DNA of 64,000 nt from Evernia prunastri (taxonomy: Eukaryota > Ascomycota > Lecanoromycetes > Lecanorales > Parmeliaceae). The notes under the pieces were generated by a model that was not told the DNA's origin, ran no database searches, and saw only the letters and a program-made list of their open reading frames with translations. The translations under genes and the position numbers were made by a program. Within the stretch, counting starts at the first letter, position 1, and every line of letters begins with the position of its first letter. The stretch lies in the NCBI GenBank assembly GCA_003184365.1, contig NKYR01000033.1, forward strand, positions 125,728-189,727, in the 5' to 3' direction. Positions 46,606-58,255 of this stretch are shown piece after piece.

Positions 46606-47261
46606 GGCGTCTACATATCACTCAAAGCAGGATTAATCTCCGTTCGAGTCGTCGAACAAGTGAGGGTGGGGCTTAGAGGTAAGACTGGGTAATGAGGCTG
46701 CGAGGTGACACACAGCTAGACGAGAGGTTTGCGAACCGCACATGGTGGCAGGCTGCTGCATTTTATATGTTCACGAGTCAAGCTCAGTCCGAACACGTTC
46801 TGGTATCCAATACCCTTCTTTCACAGGGGTGATTGGTATGCATTGCTTTTGCCTACATTTGACTTGCTGGCACATACAGTGTAGCAGCAGTACTCAATTG
46901 CAGCTAGAGAACGCAAGAAGCCCGCATAGATCCAACGAGCCATCCACATGGCTCTCGGATCCGCACTAGATAATGACGAAACTGGGCGCGTAACACTATG
47001 AAGTCAGCGTACTCGGATTCAAAATTTATTTCAATTGCTTGGGACAAAAGAGCCATTGGCGAAAACTGGAATGCAAAAATAGTTCCTTGAGGTTTCTAAT
47101 GATAACAATCTTAAGAGGGAAACAGTTGGTGGTGCGATGATGACTTTTGATTTATAACAGAGCAGCCTCGGCACGACTTACCCTATCTGCCTCCACCAAA
47201 ATCTAGTATGCACAACCACCATCCACCATTGTATCAATAAATCACATTGAAAAAGGGCAAC
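46606..47261. promoter_or_regulatory. Divergent intergenic region between NACHT gene and MRPL36
   Basis: About 650 nt between two outward-facing start codons. No coding signal is seen. It marks the boundary between the accessory island and the housekeeping block. Confidence 0.4.
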
Positions 47262-47765
47262 ATGTCCCTCAGCACTCCTCTCCGCCGCACCTGCCTTCCC
47301 TCTCCCTCAATCCCCCAAACACAATGCCGGCACGCGACCCTTCTCCGCCGGCCCAAACGCCCCTACACCTTCACGCAACTCGTCACCCTCTCCGACGGCA
47401 GCACCTACACCCACCGCACCACCTCCCCGGCCCCCGTCTACAAATCCACAAAGGACACGCGCAACACGCTGCTGTGGAACCCTTCGAGCCAAAAGGTGCT
47501 GAACATCGAGGCCGACGAGGCGGGCAAGCTGAGGGCGTTCCGGGAGAAGTTTGGCAGGGGGTGGGATGCGAGTCGGATGCGGGAGAAGGATGAGGCGGAG
47601 GGGAAGGAAGAGGGTGGGGAAGGGGGGAAAGAGCCGGAGGAGAGGGAGGATAATTTGATGGATTTGATCAGTGGGTATGGGTTGGAGGCTGAGGCGAAGG
47701 GGGAGGGGAAGGGATTGAGGGAGGGGAAGGCGAGGAGTGGGAAGAGGAAGGGAGGGGAGAAGTGA
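47262..47765 (+). CDS. MRPL36: Mitochondrial large-subunit ribosomal protein bL31m
   Basis: A single exon. I start at ATG 47262 (MSLSTPLRRTC), giving 167 aa; an ATG five codons upstream is also in frame. An Arg/Ser/Thr-rich presequence covers ~25 residues. The conserved bL31m core follows: PYTFTQLVTLSDGSTYTHRT, DTRNTLLWNPSS and LRAFREKFGRGWD, which sit on the mitoribosomal large subunit. The last ~60 residues are a Lys/Glu/Gly-rich tail typical of filamentous fungal versions. The gene is GC-rich, so long shadow frames exist on both strands. Confidence 0.85.
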   Translation: MSLSTPLRRTCLPSPSIPQTQCRHATLLRRPKRPYTFTQLVTLSDGSTYTHRTTSPAPVYKSTKDTRNTLLWNPSSQKVLNIEADEAGKLRAFREKFGRGWDASRMREKDEAEGKEEGGEGGKEPEEREDNLMDLISGYGLEAEAKGEGKGLREGKARSGKRKGGEK

Positions 47766-48414
47766 CGAGCGTGTTTATTCAATTGGTGTCGACGCAGAAT
47801 GGTTGATTCGTGGTTCTACGGAGTTGACATTCAGCGTGGGGAAGACATATACCCAACAGCGCACTGCTTTACATAAAATACTACATTCAAAGCGCCAGGA
47901 CTCTAGGCGATTTTACAAAAATTCTGCAGAAACACCAAACTGCCAATTCTAAGGTGCATGTCCTTCATTTCACCAATTTGCGGCTGCTTCCCAAGCATCT
48001 TCTGAGGTTTCCACATAATGTATTCCACGCCGCTGCGCTTTGATCGCCTCTTCTAGTTACCCAAACCCTCAACTTCTTGCGGGAAATCATCGTCTCGCTC
48101 TATCGTTTACTCTTGTCCCTTCGCATATCTTTTCGACTACCATTGTACTTGCTGGAAAGCTATCGCTAGCTTTCTGGTAAGCCCAAAAAAGCCCTCCCCT
48201 CACTTGCATGTCTAGAATGTTTGTATGCCTTCCCCAAGTCAGCGTTCGCCAGAGTACAAAGCTTTGCGGATACACCAATACATACCGATATGGAGAGGTG
48301 AGAACATAGGGTTGAAGCACACTTCTTTCGGCCTGTTGTGATCCAAACGGTCCGATCGGGTGCAATGCCCGAGCCATAACGAAGGACTTTGTCAGATACT
48401 CTTCTTCTGTGCGC
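47766..48414. other. Intergenic between convergent genes
   Basis: 3' flanks of MRPL36 and of the DUF5321 gene. A 96-codon minus frame at 48087-48377 has no family signal. Confidence 0.45.
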
Positions 48415-49138
48415 TCAATAGAACTCCGGAGGTCGCTTAGCGACGTTGGACGTAGATTCTGAATTGCCTGAACTTATGTCGCCGGTAGCCCCTTGTTCAG
48501 CGACCTTGTCAACACCATCCGCTTCGGCCTCCTGGTCTTTCTGCAGCCGATTTTGCTCCTGTTTGCGGTCTTTGGCATGCCACAATTGATCTTCTTCTTC
48601 GATATTGCGCAATACTGATACTCAGATATGAGCTTCACAGGGTCATCAGGAATGGCTCGTGTAGCGACTTACCATCTCTCCATTCCTGTTCCTGTTCCGC
48701 GTCTCCAGTGCCCAGAGCTTTCTCGACATCCACATTCTCCCCACGCTGCACTCTATCCAGAACATTTTTCAGCAACTTGATCTTGCCATCAGCCTTGCGG
48801 CTAAAAGTTGAGTACTCGTTCTTCAGTGTGAGCATTTGAATGGCATTTGACCCAATAAGGAGGAAGACGCAGATGAAGAAAGTTGCAGGGTTCCATTCCT
48901 TCGAACGCTGGGGTTTGGCTGGTACTCGCGACTTTTCTGGACTCCGGAAAGCCTTTGGAATGATAGAATGCCATACGGAGGGTTGGGCAACACGTGGTAA
49001 ATTTTCCGTGGAAGTGGCATATGTTCGGCAGTGGTGCAAATGCGAGGAATGGACTGGTCGTGACAATTGGAGCAGGAAAGATTTGGATGACGATCTATAC
49101 GCAGCAGTAAGATGCCGGCAGCCCAACGCCGTGGCCAT
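48415..49138 (-). CDS. DUF5321-type mitochondrial inner-membrane protein
   Basis: Exons 49138-48673 and 48614-48415 join over a 58-nt intron, giving 221 aa. The first ~45 residues are Ser/Arg-rich and basic, consistent with mitochondrial import. One transmembrane segment follows (NPATFFICVFLLIGSNAIQM). The family core NEYSTFSRKADGKIKLL, VLDRVQRGENVDVEKALGTG and QEQEWRDVLRNIEEED forms a predicted coiled coil facing the matrix or intermembrane space. The C-terminus is an acidic, Gln-rich tail. The family (PF17254) is fungal and poorly characterised; it resembles small inner-membrane assembly factors, which I mention only as a possibility. It is divergent from the separase gene, with 269 nt between start codons. 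Confidence 0.78.
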
Positions 49139-49407
49139 TGTATTCTAGCCTCTAGAAAAGCTATGCTTGCCCTGCTCAATCATGAGCTGCTCTTGAGTCT
49201 AAGCCAACAGACTTCCAATTTATTTTAGGCTTTCTAATTCGGCACTTCCCGAAAGCTTAATTGCCGCATTGTTTACTTACTCGATGGTGAACCTTTCTCA
49301 ATAACACACTTTCTATAAGATTGATATGCAGCACCTTGGAGTACGACTATGGCCTGCGCATTGAAGCACATTTGCTACTTGCTAGAATACATAGGTGCAG
49401 ACTTAAG

Positions 49408-52400
49408 ATGACCCGAAAGGAGCTGCCAGCACGAGCAGCAAATATTCAACGTGCAGTAGCTTCAACGACAACATGCACGTCTGCCACAGTAGAATCGTTG
49501 CGGTCCTTCCTTGCGCCTAACTTGAGTCCTGTTCTCCAGCAAAGAAAGCCATCCACCAATGTTCCGCCGCTAAAAGGGAAAGGAGTCTCAGCTCGACCAG
49601 CAAATGCTACAGTTGCGCGGGCCGGGAAACGTCCTGCAGTGGCTGTCATCGAAGTACCAGGGGAACAATCTGATTTGATACAATCGCATGATAAACTAAT
49701 TCTTGCAACTGAAGTTGTAAATGCGACTTTGAAGTCCCTCACCAATGCCATCAAGGATCCTCCAGCTAGGAAATTCACTCAGGCCAAAGGGATACCGCTC
49801 GCAAGATCTTCGTCAAATTCCTCATTCTCGAATGGGCTCGAATCGCGAAGCCAAACACCTCTACAGCCGCTATGTGTCAATCGACTGGCCAATTCGCCCG
49901 ACAAACACAATCGTTCTCGACGCTCATCGTCCACATCCGTGACGAAACAGATAAAGGACGGGCTGAGAGCTCAGTCAGAATGTGCGCGTATCGCATTTGC
50001 TGCTCTCCGCTCTCTGCAATGTCAAAAAGATTCTTCGAATGCACTGCCTTACTTGCAATTGGAAAATGGTATGTCTGCCTTGGTCGGCAAGATGTTAGCT
50101 TTAGGCTTTGACGACATTGCTCTGCGAGAACTTCGAATTCTCAAGAGACGGCTTGAGGCTTCTAAGACTGTGTCGTCTGGTCAGGGCGCTGCTGCTTCCG
50201 CGGATCTTTGGAAAGAGGAAGAGAAATCACATCCTAAGACCGAGACACTGGCTGAGATGCTGAGATTCCGGAACACTAATGCTGGGGGACAAATTCTATC
50301 CTTAATCATCACAACACAATTGCAGATACTAAAAATTCTCGCATTAAAAAAGGAGGGTTCCGCTACAGAGATTGCCCTCCAGCACTTACAATTCAGCGCA
50401 CCGCATTCTCCAGCGAACCTCATTCGGCAACAACTCGAGCCGGATGCGCCTGGGTCCCAGGGAAAGGTTGCTCGACAATTGGAGTCTCTTACCCAAGCAC
50501 TTATAGCCTTGTGCCCGACTGTCTGTACTTCAGATGAAGAAAGATCGCCTGGATCTGGCAAAAACTTATCTCCCGATAGCGCTTTTCAAATTCAGCTTCT
50601 GGCTTTCCAAATACGCTCAATGTGGTGGAAAATCTCGGGTCACCAAAGCGATATTGCTAAAGAAATCGTGGATCCTTTTTGCCGATGCCTCGCAACTTTC
50701 AATCGTCGCTCAAGATTGAGCAAAGGGGAAAAGTACGACATCGCGAAAAGTGCCCTCGAGATCATCAAAGAATGCGTCCAAGATTTGAAGGGATTTCGGG
50801 AACAAATTATGTTTTCAGCATATCAGTTGTTGGCAGAATCAGCCCAAGAAAGCTCACAGTATCCTCAAGCTATCCGCTGGATACTTAAAGCAAGGGAATG
50901 TGCCCCTGAAAGCGCGTTGTCACGGACGCAATCATGCGGTATAAAATGTCGACTGGCCAGCCTTGGACTTCGATCGCTGGACTCCGAGCCCAGCGATAAG
51001 CTCGTTATGTTGATGAAAGATGCTGCTAGAAGCCTCGAAGGCGACTTACAGGGAGAATCCGCAGAGTTAGATGAGCTTCTGTTAGCGGTGGCTAGCCTCA
51101 GAAGGTCGGCATTTTCTATCTTCCAGGAGAGCCACAGGTCGTCGAAAGCCAAAGAGATGAGAGATCAACCGGCGCTCATTCGTGAATGTGCAAATATCGT
51201 ATTGTTGTGTGCTAGGTTCTTGGTCCGTTATATTGGTAGTGGCAACAGCCAAGGTGTGCATGAGAAGACGACAGTGCGCCGTGACCAACGAAGGAGACTG
51301 GCAGCACGATTTGGATCTCCAAGCATCGAGTCAGTCGTGGCAATGGCTCGGCTCTCTGCTAATTCAGCAGCGGAAATCTGGAAATCATTAGAGAAAGGCC
51401 TTCAAGACTGCTTGAGCCTTGCCTCGAATATTGCAGATTCCAATACAAATGAAAATAGGCCTACGAGCGAGGACAACAAGGCTTTGTCCTTGTTTGTATC
51501 AATTTCTAATGCTTACTGGTACCGTTACCTCTATTTGAAGCGGGGCGCAGCCGATGCGAAATCTTGCAGGGAATGTCTCCTGATGTCAATCGAGCTGATC
51601 AGGCACCGCCCATCGTGCGAAAAGCTTGCAGGGTCTCTACCTTTGAAGCTCGAGAAATTTGCCCAGCTCTGTGAAGATGGGCGAGATTATAAGAGAGCCG
51701 TGGACTCATACCAAGAAGCTCTCCATGTTGAGCTTGACTTTGGTCTGCTTCGAAACGCCATGGAGGCTGCAGCCACCCAGTCGATAGCAACAGTGCTAGA
51801 GCAGGAAGGCGAGCTGCTGCCGTTTTTTCGAAAGCTATCCGCATATCCTAAGGCGGCGTTGAAAGCTATGGACCAAGGATCTCGTCAACGGTCGTTTTAC
51901 GACGTGGACGGACTCTGCGCCAGTGAACGTGGTGTTCTGCTCGAGCAACAACTCATATCTCTCCTATCAAGTCTGACCAACCAAAGTCCAACGCAGACAA
52001 CTTACGACGCATTGAACGACATTGCCACTTCATTGCTGTCCACGTATAACCAAAACGAATTCCCAGTGCGGCGTCTCAGGGTTGTTGTTTGTTTGCTGCG
52101 TTCACTTCTGACTGCTCCTGGGTCACTCGCAGATAGTCTTATAGACCAACTGCTTGAGGACCCTACAGAAGCCGCAACGGGTGCTCATTTCGATATAGGC
52201 TTATTGAGGTTCTTACCGCACCTCACCACATGCCGATGTCTTCTTATCACTCTGCGACAAAAACCCCCGAATATCAAGAACTTGGAGTCGGTCATTGCAT
52301 CGTGGTCAAAGTTGGTCCAAGAAAATATCGACTGGGGTTCGCTCCAAACACAAGTGTATGATGTTGCAGACTGGCTGGTACAGCTTGATATGTTAGGCGA

Positions 52401-55400
52401 GTACCTGGGCATGCAGGGACTTGAACTGTACAAAGTATCAGCTCTAAACATTGCGATCGTAATTCATGAAGCTGCCTTATCGGTGCAATGCTCAGCGTTA
52501 GTCTCAAAGCTATCTGAACTGGGCGTACAGCTCGTGAGACTTGGATACTCTGGTCTTGCTGGTTTTGTTCTCCACAAAGCGCAACGGTATCTCGAAGCCT
52601 CAGACCTATCCGGTAAGATAAAGCTTAAATGGCATCTATCATACGCTGAGTATGCAATTTCCAATGGAAATTCGAAGACTTGGTCAGTACCTCTGCGGTT
52701 CACGTGTGGGCTTTGCTAACTTTTGGCAGCAATGAAAGTCTGGTGCGAGCTCGAGAGCTATTTGATGGCGGTGCATATATTGAAAAGCCCGAGAAAATGA
52801 GGTCGAAGGACCGGAGCGACTTGTCTCAAACACTTGCTGATGCATACTATGTTCATTCGTTACTAGCGGCTGCGGAAGGTCAACCATCAAAGGCGCTTCT
52901 TTTCGCCAGGTTATGTGTGAAAAATTATCACCAATCATGGGCGATCCTAGAACGGATTGAGAACAGGATCGACGGTGTAAAACGGAAGGGTCTAATTGAA
53001 AGCGCAATTGACCCTCTGGTAGACGGCATGTCGGAGCTGTCAATATCTGCTACCAGTGAGAACAAATCAACGCCATTTTCTGTACTTTCCGGTGCTGCAT
53101 TCTGGACCCTGGTTCCACGATTAGTCCGTGGTCTTAATCACTTGTCCTTGCTCTTCTCCTCTAGTGGCCTTTATCCCGAAGTACGACATTACCTCCAGCA
53201 GGGGCAGAAGATTGCAAAGGCCGTTGAGGCTGCGTCTCTCAACAGTCAGACCACTGCGCTCCTTGGGGATTATGCGATACGCAGTGGAGGGGTTGATGAA
53301 GGTGTGATGCTAGTACAGCAAGCAGACAACCTGGTCGCCGGGCTTCCGCGCGATCGACATTATGCGTCTTTGCAGCTCTTCTTGGCCACTCATCATACCA
53401 AAAAGGGCGATTTTAGAGCGGGAGAATCTGCCATGGGTGTTGCAGAATTGACAATTCAGAGCCTGGTGAGAAAGAATTTTGTGGACAACCTAGTTCAAAG
53501 GCGATCTACAGCAGCAACTTTGGAAATCGACATGAGTGCGCTCACTCTACAAGACGCTAAACCGGCAAGGCTGCCTCAGAGTAGACAACGGCAAAATCTC
53601 TCGAAAAGGCCTCGAGGTAAGTCAGTCACACAGTGTGACTGCTCAAAAACAGCACTGGAAGAAGCTCCTGCCGTCGAGGTGTATCCTTTGCAGCGCATGA
53701 GATGCGAGATTTTTCGAGGGCGCATACATGCAAAGATGTCCGAAGGTGGTCTCGACGCAGCCGCTTCGCTGTTGAACGAGACAAAGGCTCAATCTAGTGA
53801 TCCGCAGGACCTAGTGCTACAAGCTCTAGTTGCATCAAGAGTACACTTTCGCCAAGAACTAGAGCACTTCGTTAGCGACCCCGTCTTCTGCGTGATCCCC
53901 GAATCCACCCTCTCTTGTCCTGCAATCAAGGCCTGTAGTGGCGACAGACAGGACAAGCAGAACACGTCCAGCAGCCCTCCAAAGAGCAGAAGCGCTACGG
54001 CTGCAAAAAGTGCTACAGGCAAGGCGTTGCCGAAGAAAATCAAACCCAGAAACCTATCACTGGCCAAGGATCAAGCTAAATTCCTTCGTCTTGCGCAAGA
54101 CAGGATCAGTAATGTCTTCAGATCAGCAATGACATCCGCTTCTACGGCAACTGTGCACGAATTGACTGATGTGCTTGGAAAGGTGCTCATGGTGCTATCT
54201 GCTGTTTCGTCGGCAAGTCCAAGAGCTTCTGTTTCACCTGGGGGTTTGTCGTACTTCTTAGGTGAGGTCTCAAAAGCAGGATAGAAGACTGCAAACTGAC
54301 TCGTGTTTACAGAGGTGGGTAGAATTCTGTCGATGACAAGGGAATCTTTGGCAATCCAAGTGGAGTGTAAATTGCCTAGCGGAAAAGATAAATCCGGCTG
54401 GCCCAGCGATGATGCTGTTGGGGGTCAAGAAAGTGCACCGATGCTTGATATACCCGAACTCTCTACCTTCCAAGCCGAATACGTCGACATCATACCCCAG
54501 GATTGGAATGTTGTATCCATGACTCTGAGTCAGGAGCGGGATGAGATCCTTATTTCAAAAATACGTTCCGGTCAGACACCGTTCATCCTCAGGCTTCCAC
54601 TCAATCGGCACAATTCCTTAGATCAGGATGAAGAGAGCTTCGGGTATGATCAAGGAAAGGCGGAGTTGGAAGATATCATCAATCTTGCGAATATTTCGAC
54701 CCATAGCGCACAAGACTTTTCCCACAAAGGTGCAAAGACCGAATGGTGGGAGCGAAGGGCTACACTTGATGCCAGGTTGAAGGATCTTCTTACCAATATG
54801 GAAGCCATCTGGCTCGGGGGATTCAAAGCCATATTTTCAAAAATGACGTCGGGCCCAGCTCTTTTGTCACGCTTCCAGCAATCACTCCAGAACATTTTGG
54901 ATAAACATCTACCATCTCGCCAAAAATCAGGGCGAGGAGGCCAGTCAAGCCGCGTTGCGCTAGATCTACGCGTGCTTGAGCTTTTTGTTGGTCTTGGAAA
55001 TCCGAGCGACTCCAATGATTTGGATGAGCCTTTGGTTGACCTTCTGTACTTCGTGGTAGATATTCTGCAATTCAATGGCGAACGTAATGCTTATGACGAG
55101 GTGGACTTCGACGCCGTGAGTTGCACCTTAGTCTGACTTCTAGATTTGGATTGTGTTGCTGACTTCTTGTAGATTGTGATCGATGTCATGGATGCCCTCC
55201 GGCACTACCACCAAGCTGTTGAGAACGAGCAAAGCAAAGAGTCGGAAAAGCATACGATACTGATTCTAGACAAGAATCTTCACTGCTTTCCGTGGGAATC
55301 AATGCCATGTATCAAAGATCACGCCGTATCTCGGCTACCTTCCATCGGATGCTTGAGGGATAGAATATTACAAAAAAGGCGAGATCCAACAAGAGACGAT

Positions 55401-56051
55401 GGCCGAATCTACACCAGCAGAAATAAGGGAGCGTCTATACTGAACCCTGGAGGTGATCTGACGGCTACCCAAGGCAAGTTCGAAGAGTCACTGCAGGAGC
55501 TTCCAGGCTGGGATTGCATCGTCCAGCGGGAGCCTACCGAGGCCGAAATGAAGACTTGCTTGGAGAGCAACGACATATTCTTGTACTTCGGACATGGCAG
55601 CGGTGGGCAGTACATACGATCTAGGACTATCAAAAAGCTGGACAAGTGTGCAGTAACTCTGTTGATGGGCTGCAGCAGTGGAGCACTGACCGAAGCCGGG
55701 GAATTCGAACCGTACGGGACTCCGATGAGCTACATGCATTCCGGCTGCCCTGCGATGCTAGCAACGCTTTGGGATGTGACGGACAAAGATATCGACCGTT
55801 TCTCTCAAACCGTTTTGGAGAAGTGGGGACTTTTCAGGGGTACCCAACCGCCCGTGTCGAGCAGTCCGGTCAAAAAAGGAGCGAGGCAGACGGGCAAGAG
55901 CAGAGCCAAGAACGTTGAAAAGGCGAAGACGGACGAGAGTAAGTGGATGTCTTTGGATCAGGCCGTTGCGCAAGGTCGAGATTCTTGTATATTGAGGTAT
56001 TTGAACGGGGCGGCGCCTGTCGTGTATGGCGTACCTGTATATCTATGCTGA
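49408..56051 (+). CDS. ESP1: Separase (sister-chromatid cohesin protease), ~2162 aa
   Basis: Four exons (49408-52682, 52730-54261, 54313-55115, 55173-56051) join over introns of 47, 51 and 57 nt. The N-terminal two thirds are an alpha-helical (TPR/HEAT-like) scaffold, as in all separases, with Ser/Lys-rich linkers near residues 60-180 and about 1490-1540. The C-terminal peptidase C50 domain is intact: catalytic His in FGHGSGGQY (about H2011) and catalytic Cys in LLMGCSSGAL (about C2037), with LPGWDCIVQREPTE and GCPAMLATLWDVTD around them. Separase cleaves the Scc1/Rad21 kleisin at anaphase and is held by securin until then. Its length matches fungal BimB/Cut1 proteins. I start at ATG 49408 (MTRKELPARAANI); the open frame extends 29 codons upstream without an ATG, so a 5' exon is possible. 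Confidence 0.92.
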
Positions 56052-56506
56052 TTAGCAAGACTGGGTAGAGAGCATTGGATGAGTCATAATCAGCACTGTG
56101 CAATAAGAAACTAACGCAATAGGTTCAGGAGTAGTGGGTATTCACAGTTACTATACCTCTAGTGCTATGTTCTCATGTTTTATCGACAGAGCAAGGTGGA
56201 TTGATTTGGATGCCAAGACGTCTTTCCTTTTCATATCAAAGCATTGTGTTCGGTTCTCTATCTGAAGGATACCAGACAATGTTCTCATCGTCTTGCAGTT
56301 GATTGAAAGAACTTAGGTCTTCCATTCGCCATCTGAGGATAAAGACCTCTCGAGGACGGGGTTATTTGCCCTTTTTTGGACACCGCAGGCGCGGAAGCAT
56401 CCCCGCGATTTCCCCCACAACGACGTCACAGCATCCCCCGAAAGTAAATATATATCCGAACTTCGCTTTCTCTCAACCCCCATCACCCCCTCAATCCACA
56501 CCAACA

Positions 56507-57644
56507 ATGTCCGTCCAAACAAAAGCAACAATCGCATCCTTCGGAGGCAAGCTCCTCAAACTCTCCCACAGCGCCTCCTCCACCAATTGCGAAATGGCCT
56601 TTAACCTCTACCTACCCCCGCAAGCCACCACCAACCCCCTGCACCGAGTCCCCCTCCTGATCTACCTCGCCGGCCTGACCTGCACCGGAGACAACGGGGC
56701 GGAGAAGGGCTTCTTTCAGCACGCCGCGAGCGAGAAGGGCATCGCGGTGCTCTACCCGGACACGAGCCCACGTATGCACCGCCGCCCCCCGCCCCACCCC
56801 ACCTTCTTCTTTTCCACCTTGAAACTCCGAAAAGCCGTGCCTAACGGGATGATAAAAACCAGGCGGTCTGAAAATCCAAGGCGAAGACGACGCCTTCGAC
56901 TTCGGGAGCGGCGCGGGCTTCTACGTCGACGCGACACGATCCCCCTGGAGCAAGGGGTACAAAATGTACAGCTACATCACGTCGGAGCTGCCGCGGGCCG
57001 TGTTCGAGAACTTCAAGCAGGTGGACGCGGGGAGGGTCAGCATCTTCGGGCACAGCATGGGCGGGCATGGCGCGTTGACTCTGGTGAGTTTTACCCCCCC
57101 CCCCGTTGCGGTTCACGGTTGCGGTCCACAGTTGAGGGTGCTAACCGTACGATTTCCCCCCTCGCCGACAGTTTCTGAAGAACCCCGGCAAATACAAGTC
57201 CGTCTCCGCCTTCGCGCCCATCGCGAATCCGAGCAACTGCCAATGGGGTCAGAAAGCGTTCGGGGGCTACTTTGGCGAGGGGGAGAAGGCCAAGTGGGCG
57301 GAGCACGATGCGACGGAGCTGGTGAAGAAGTGGTCCGGGGAGCCGTTGGATATCCTCATCGACGTTGTACGTTTCCTCTTCCCCCCCCCGTCCGCTTCTC
57401 CCCACACATAGCAGTACGCAGAAGTGAGTGTTCCCGCTGATCAAGTGCTGTCATCGATAAATAGGGCACGAGCGACAACTTCTACAAACAAGGCCAGCTG
57501 CTACCGGAGAACTTTGTCAAAGCGGCCCAGGGCAAGGGGAAAGTGAACGTGCGGTGGCAGGACGGGTACGACCATAGCTATTTCACCATGGCGTCGTTTG
57601 CGGACGATCACGTGAGGCATGCGGCGAAGTATCTTTTGGCGTAA
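56507..57644 (+). CDS. S-formylglutathione hydrolase (esterase D family), 286 aa
   Basis: Four exons (56507-56771, 56863-57083, 57172-57366, 57465-57644) join in frame over introns of 91, 88 and 98 nt. The product has the alpha/beta-hydrolase signatures of esterase D: LIYLAGLTCTGDNGAEKGFF near the oxyanion hole, the nucleophile in FGHSMGGHGAL (about S153), the acid in GTSDNF (about D231) and the catalytic His in DGYDHSYF (about H264). It hydrolyses S-formylglutathione to formate and glutathione, the second step of glutathione-dependent formaldehyde detoxification, in the cytosol. GC content is high and the introns contain C-runs (near 57096 and 57381). It follows separase on the same strand after about 450 nt. 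Confidence 0.9.
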
Positions 57645-58255
57645 GTTTGAAGCTTGTGGATGTGGGATGGAGGGAATGTGGGCTGAGGTTTTGTGTATAT
57701 ATACAGGAGGGGAACGAAGCTATGAAGGTTTTCGTCCGCTGATGTCGGACGAGGAAAGGGCGCCCCATTCGGAGCGAGCAATGCATATGTCCCGCGTGGC
57801 CTTATAGAGTCAAAAAATGTGTCCCTAGCTTGCTCCGGATTGGACTCCCCTTCGCCAAAGATAGCAGTTGCTTATCTGATACAAACAGCTCAGCCTCCGT
57901 CAATTTGTATGCTCCGTGTTGGCCTTGGCTGTGCAACTTGGTCGCGGAGTTCCTGTCCCTGACCTCGGGAAGGAATTGACAACTCAAGTAACAAGGTTGG
58001 CCAGATAAAAGAGCAGTTTGTATTTAAGGACGAACATCGTCATGTTTGGACGGTCTCTAAGGTTCGTGTTTAGTTTACCTCTCGTTCAGGCAGGTGCTTA
58101 TGCAGTCCCAATGCAAGAATGCTCTAGCCTGAATCATCACGTCGTGGAGGCAATTGCCAATCATACGCTCGTCTTGCGCCCCGAAAATGCCTGTCAACAA
58201 TCCGCGCCGATGCATGCATTTCGCTGTGCTAGTCTATCGAAATCTAGATGCCATG
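57645..58255. other. Intergenic between convergent genes
   Basis: 3' flanks of the hydrolase and of NPL4; no coding signal. Confidence 0.5.
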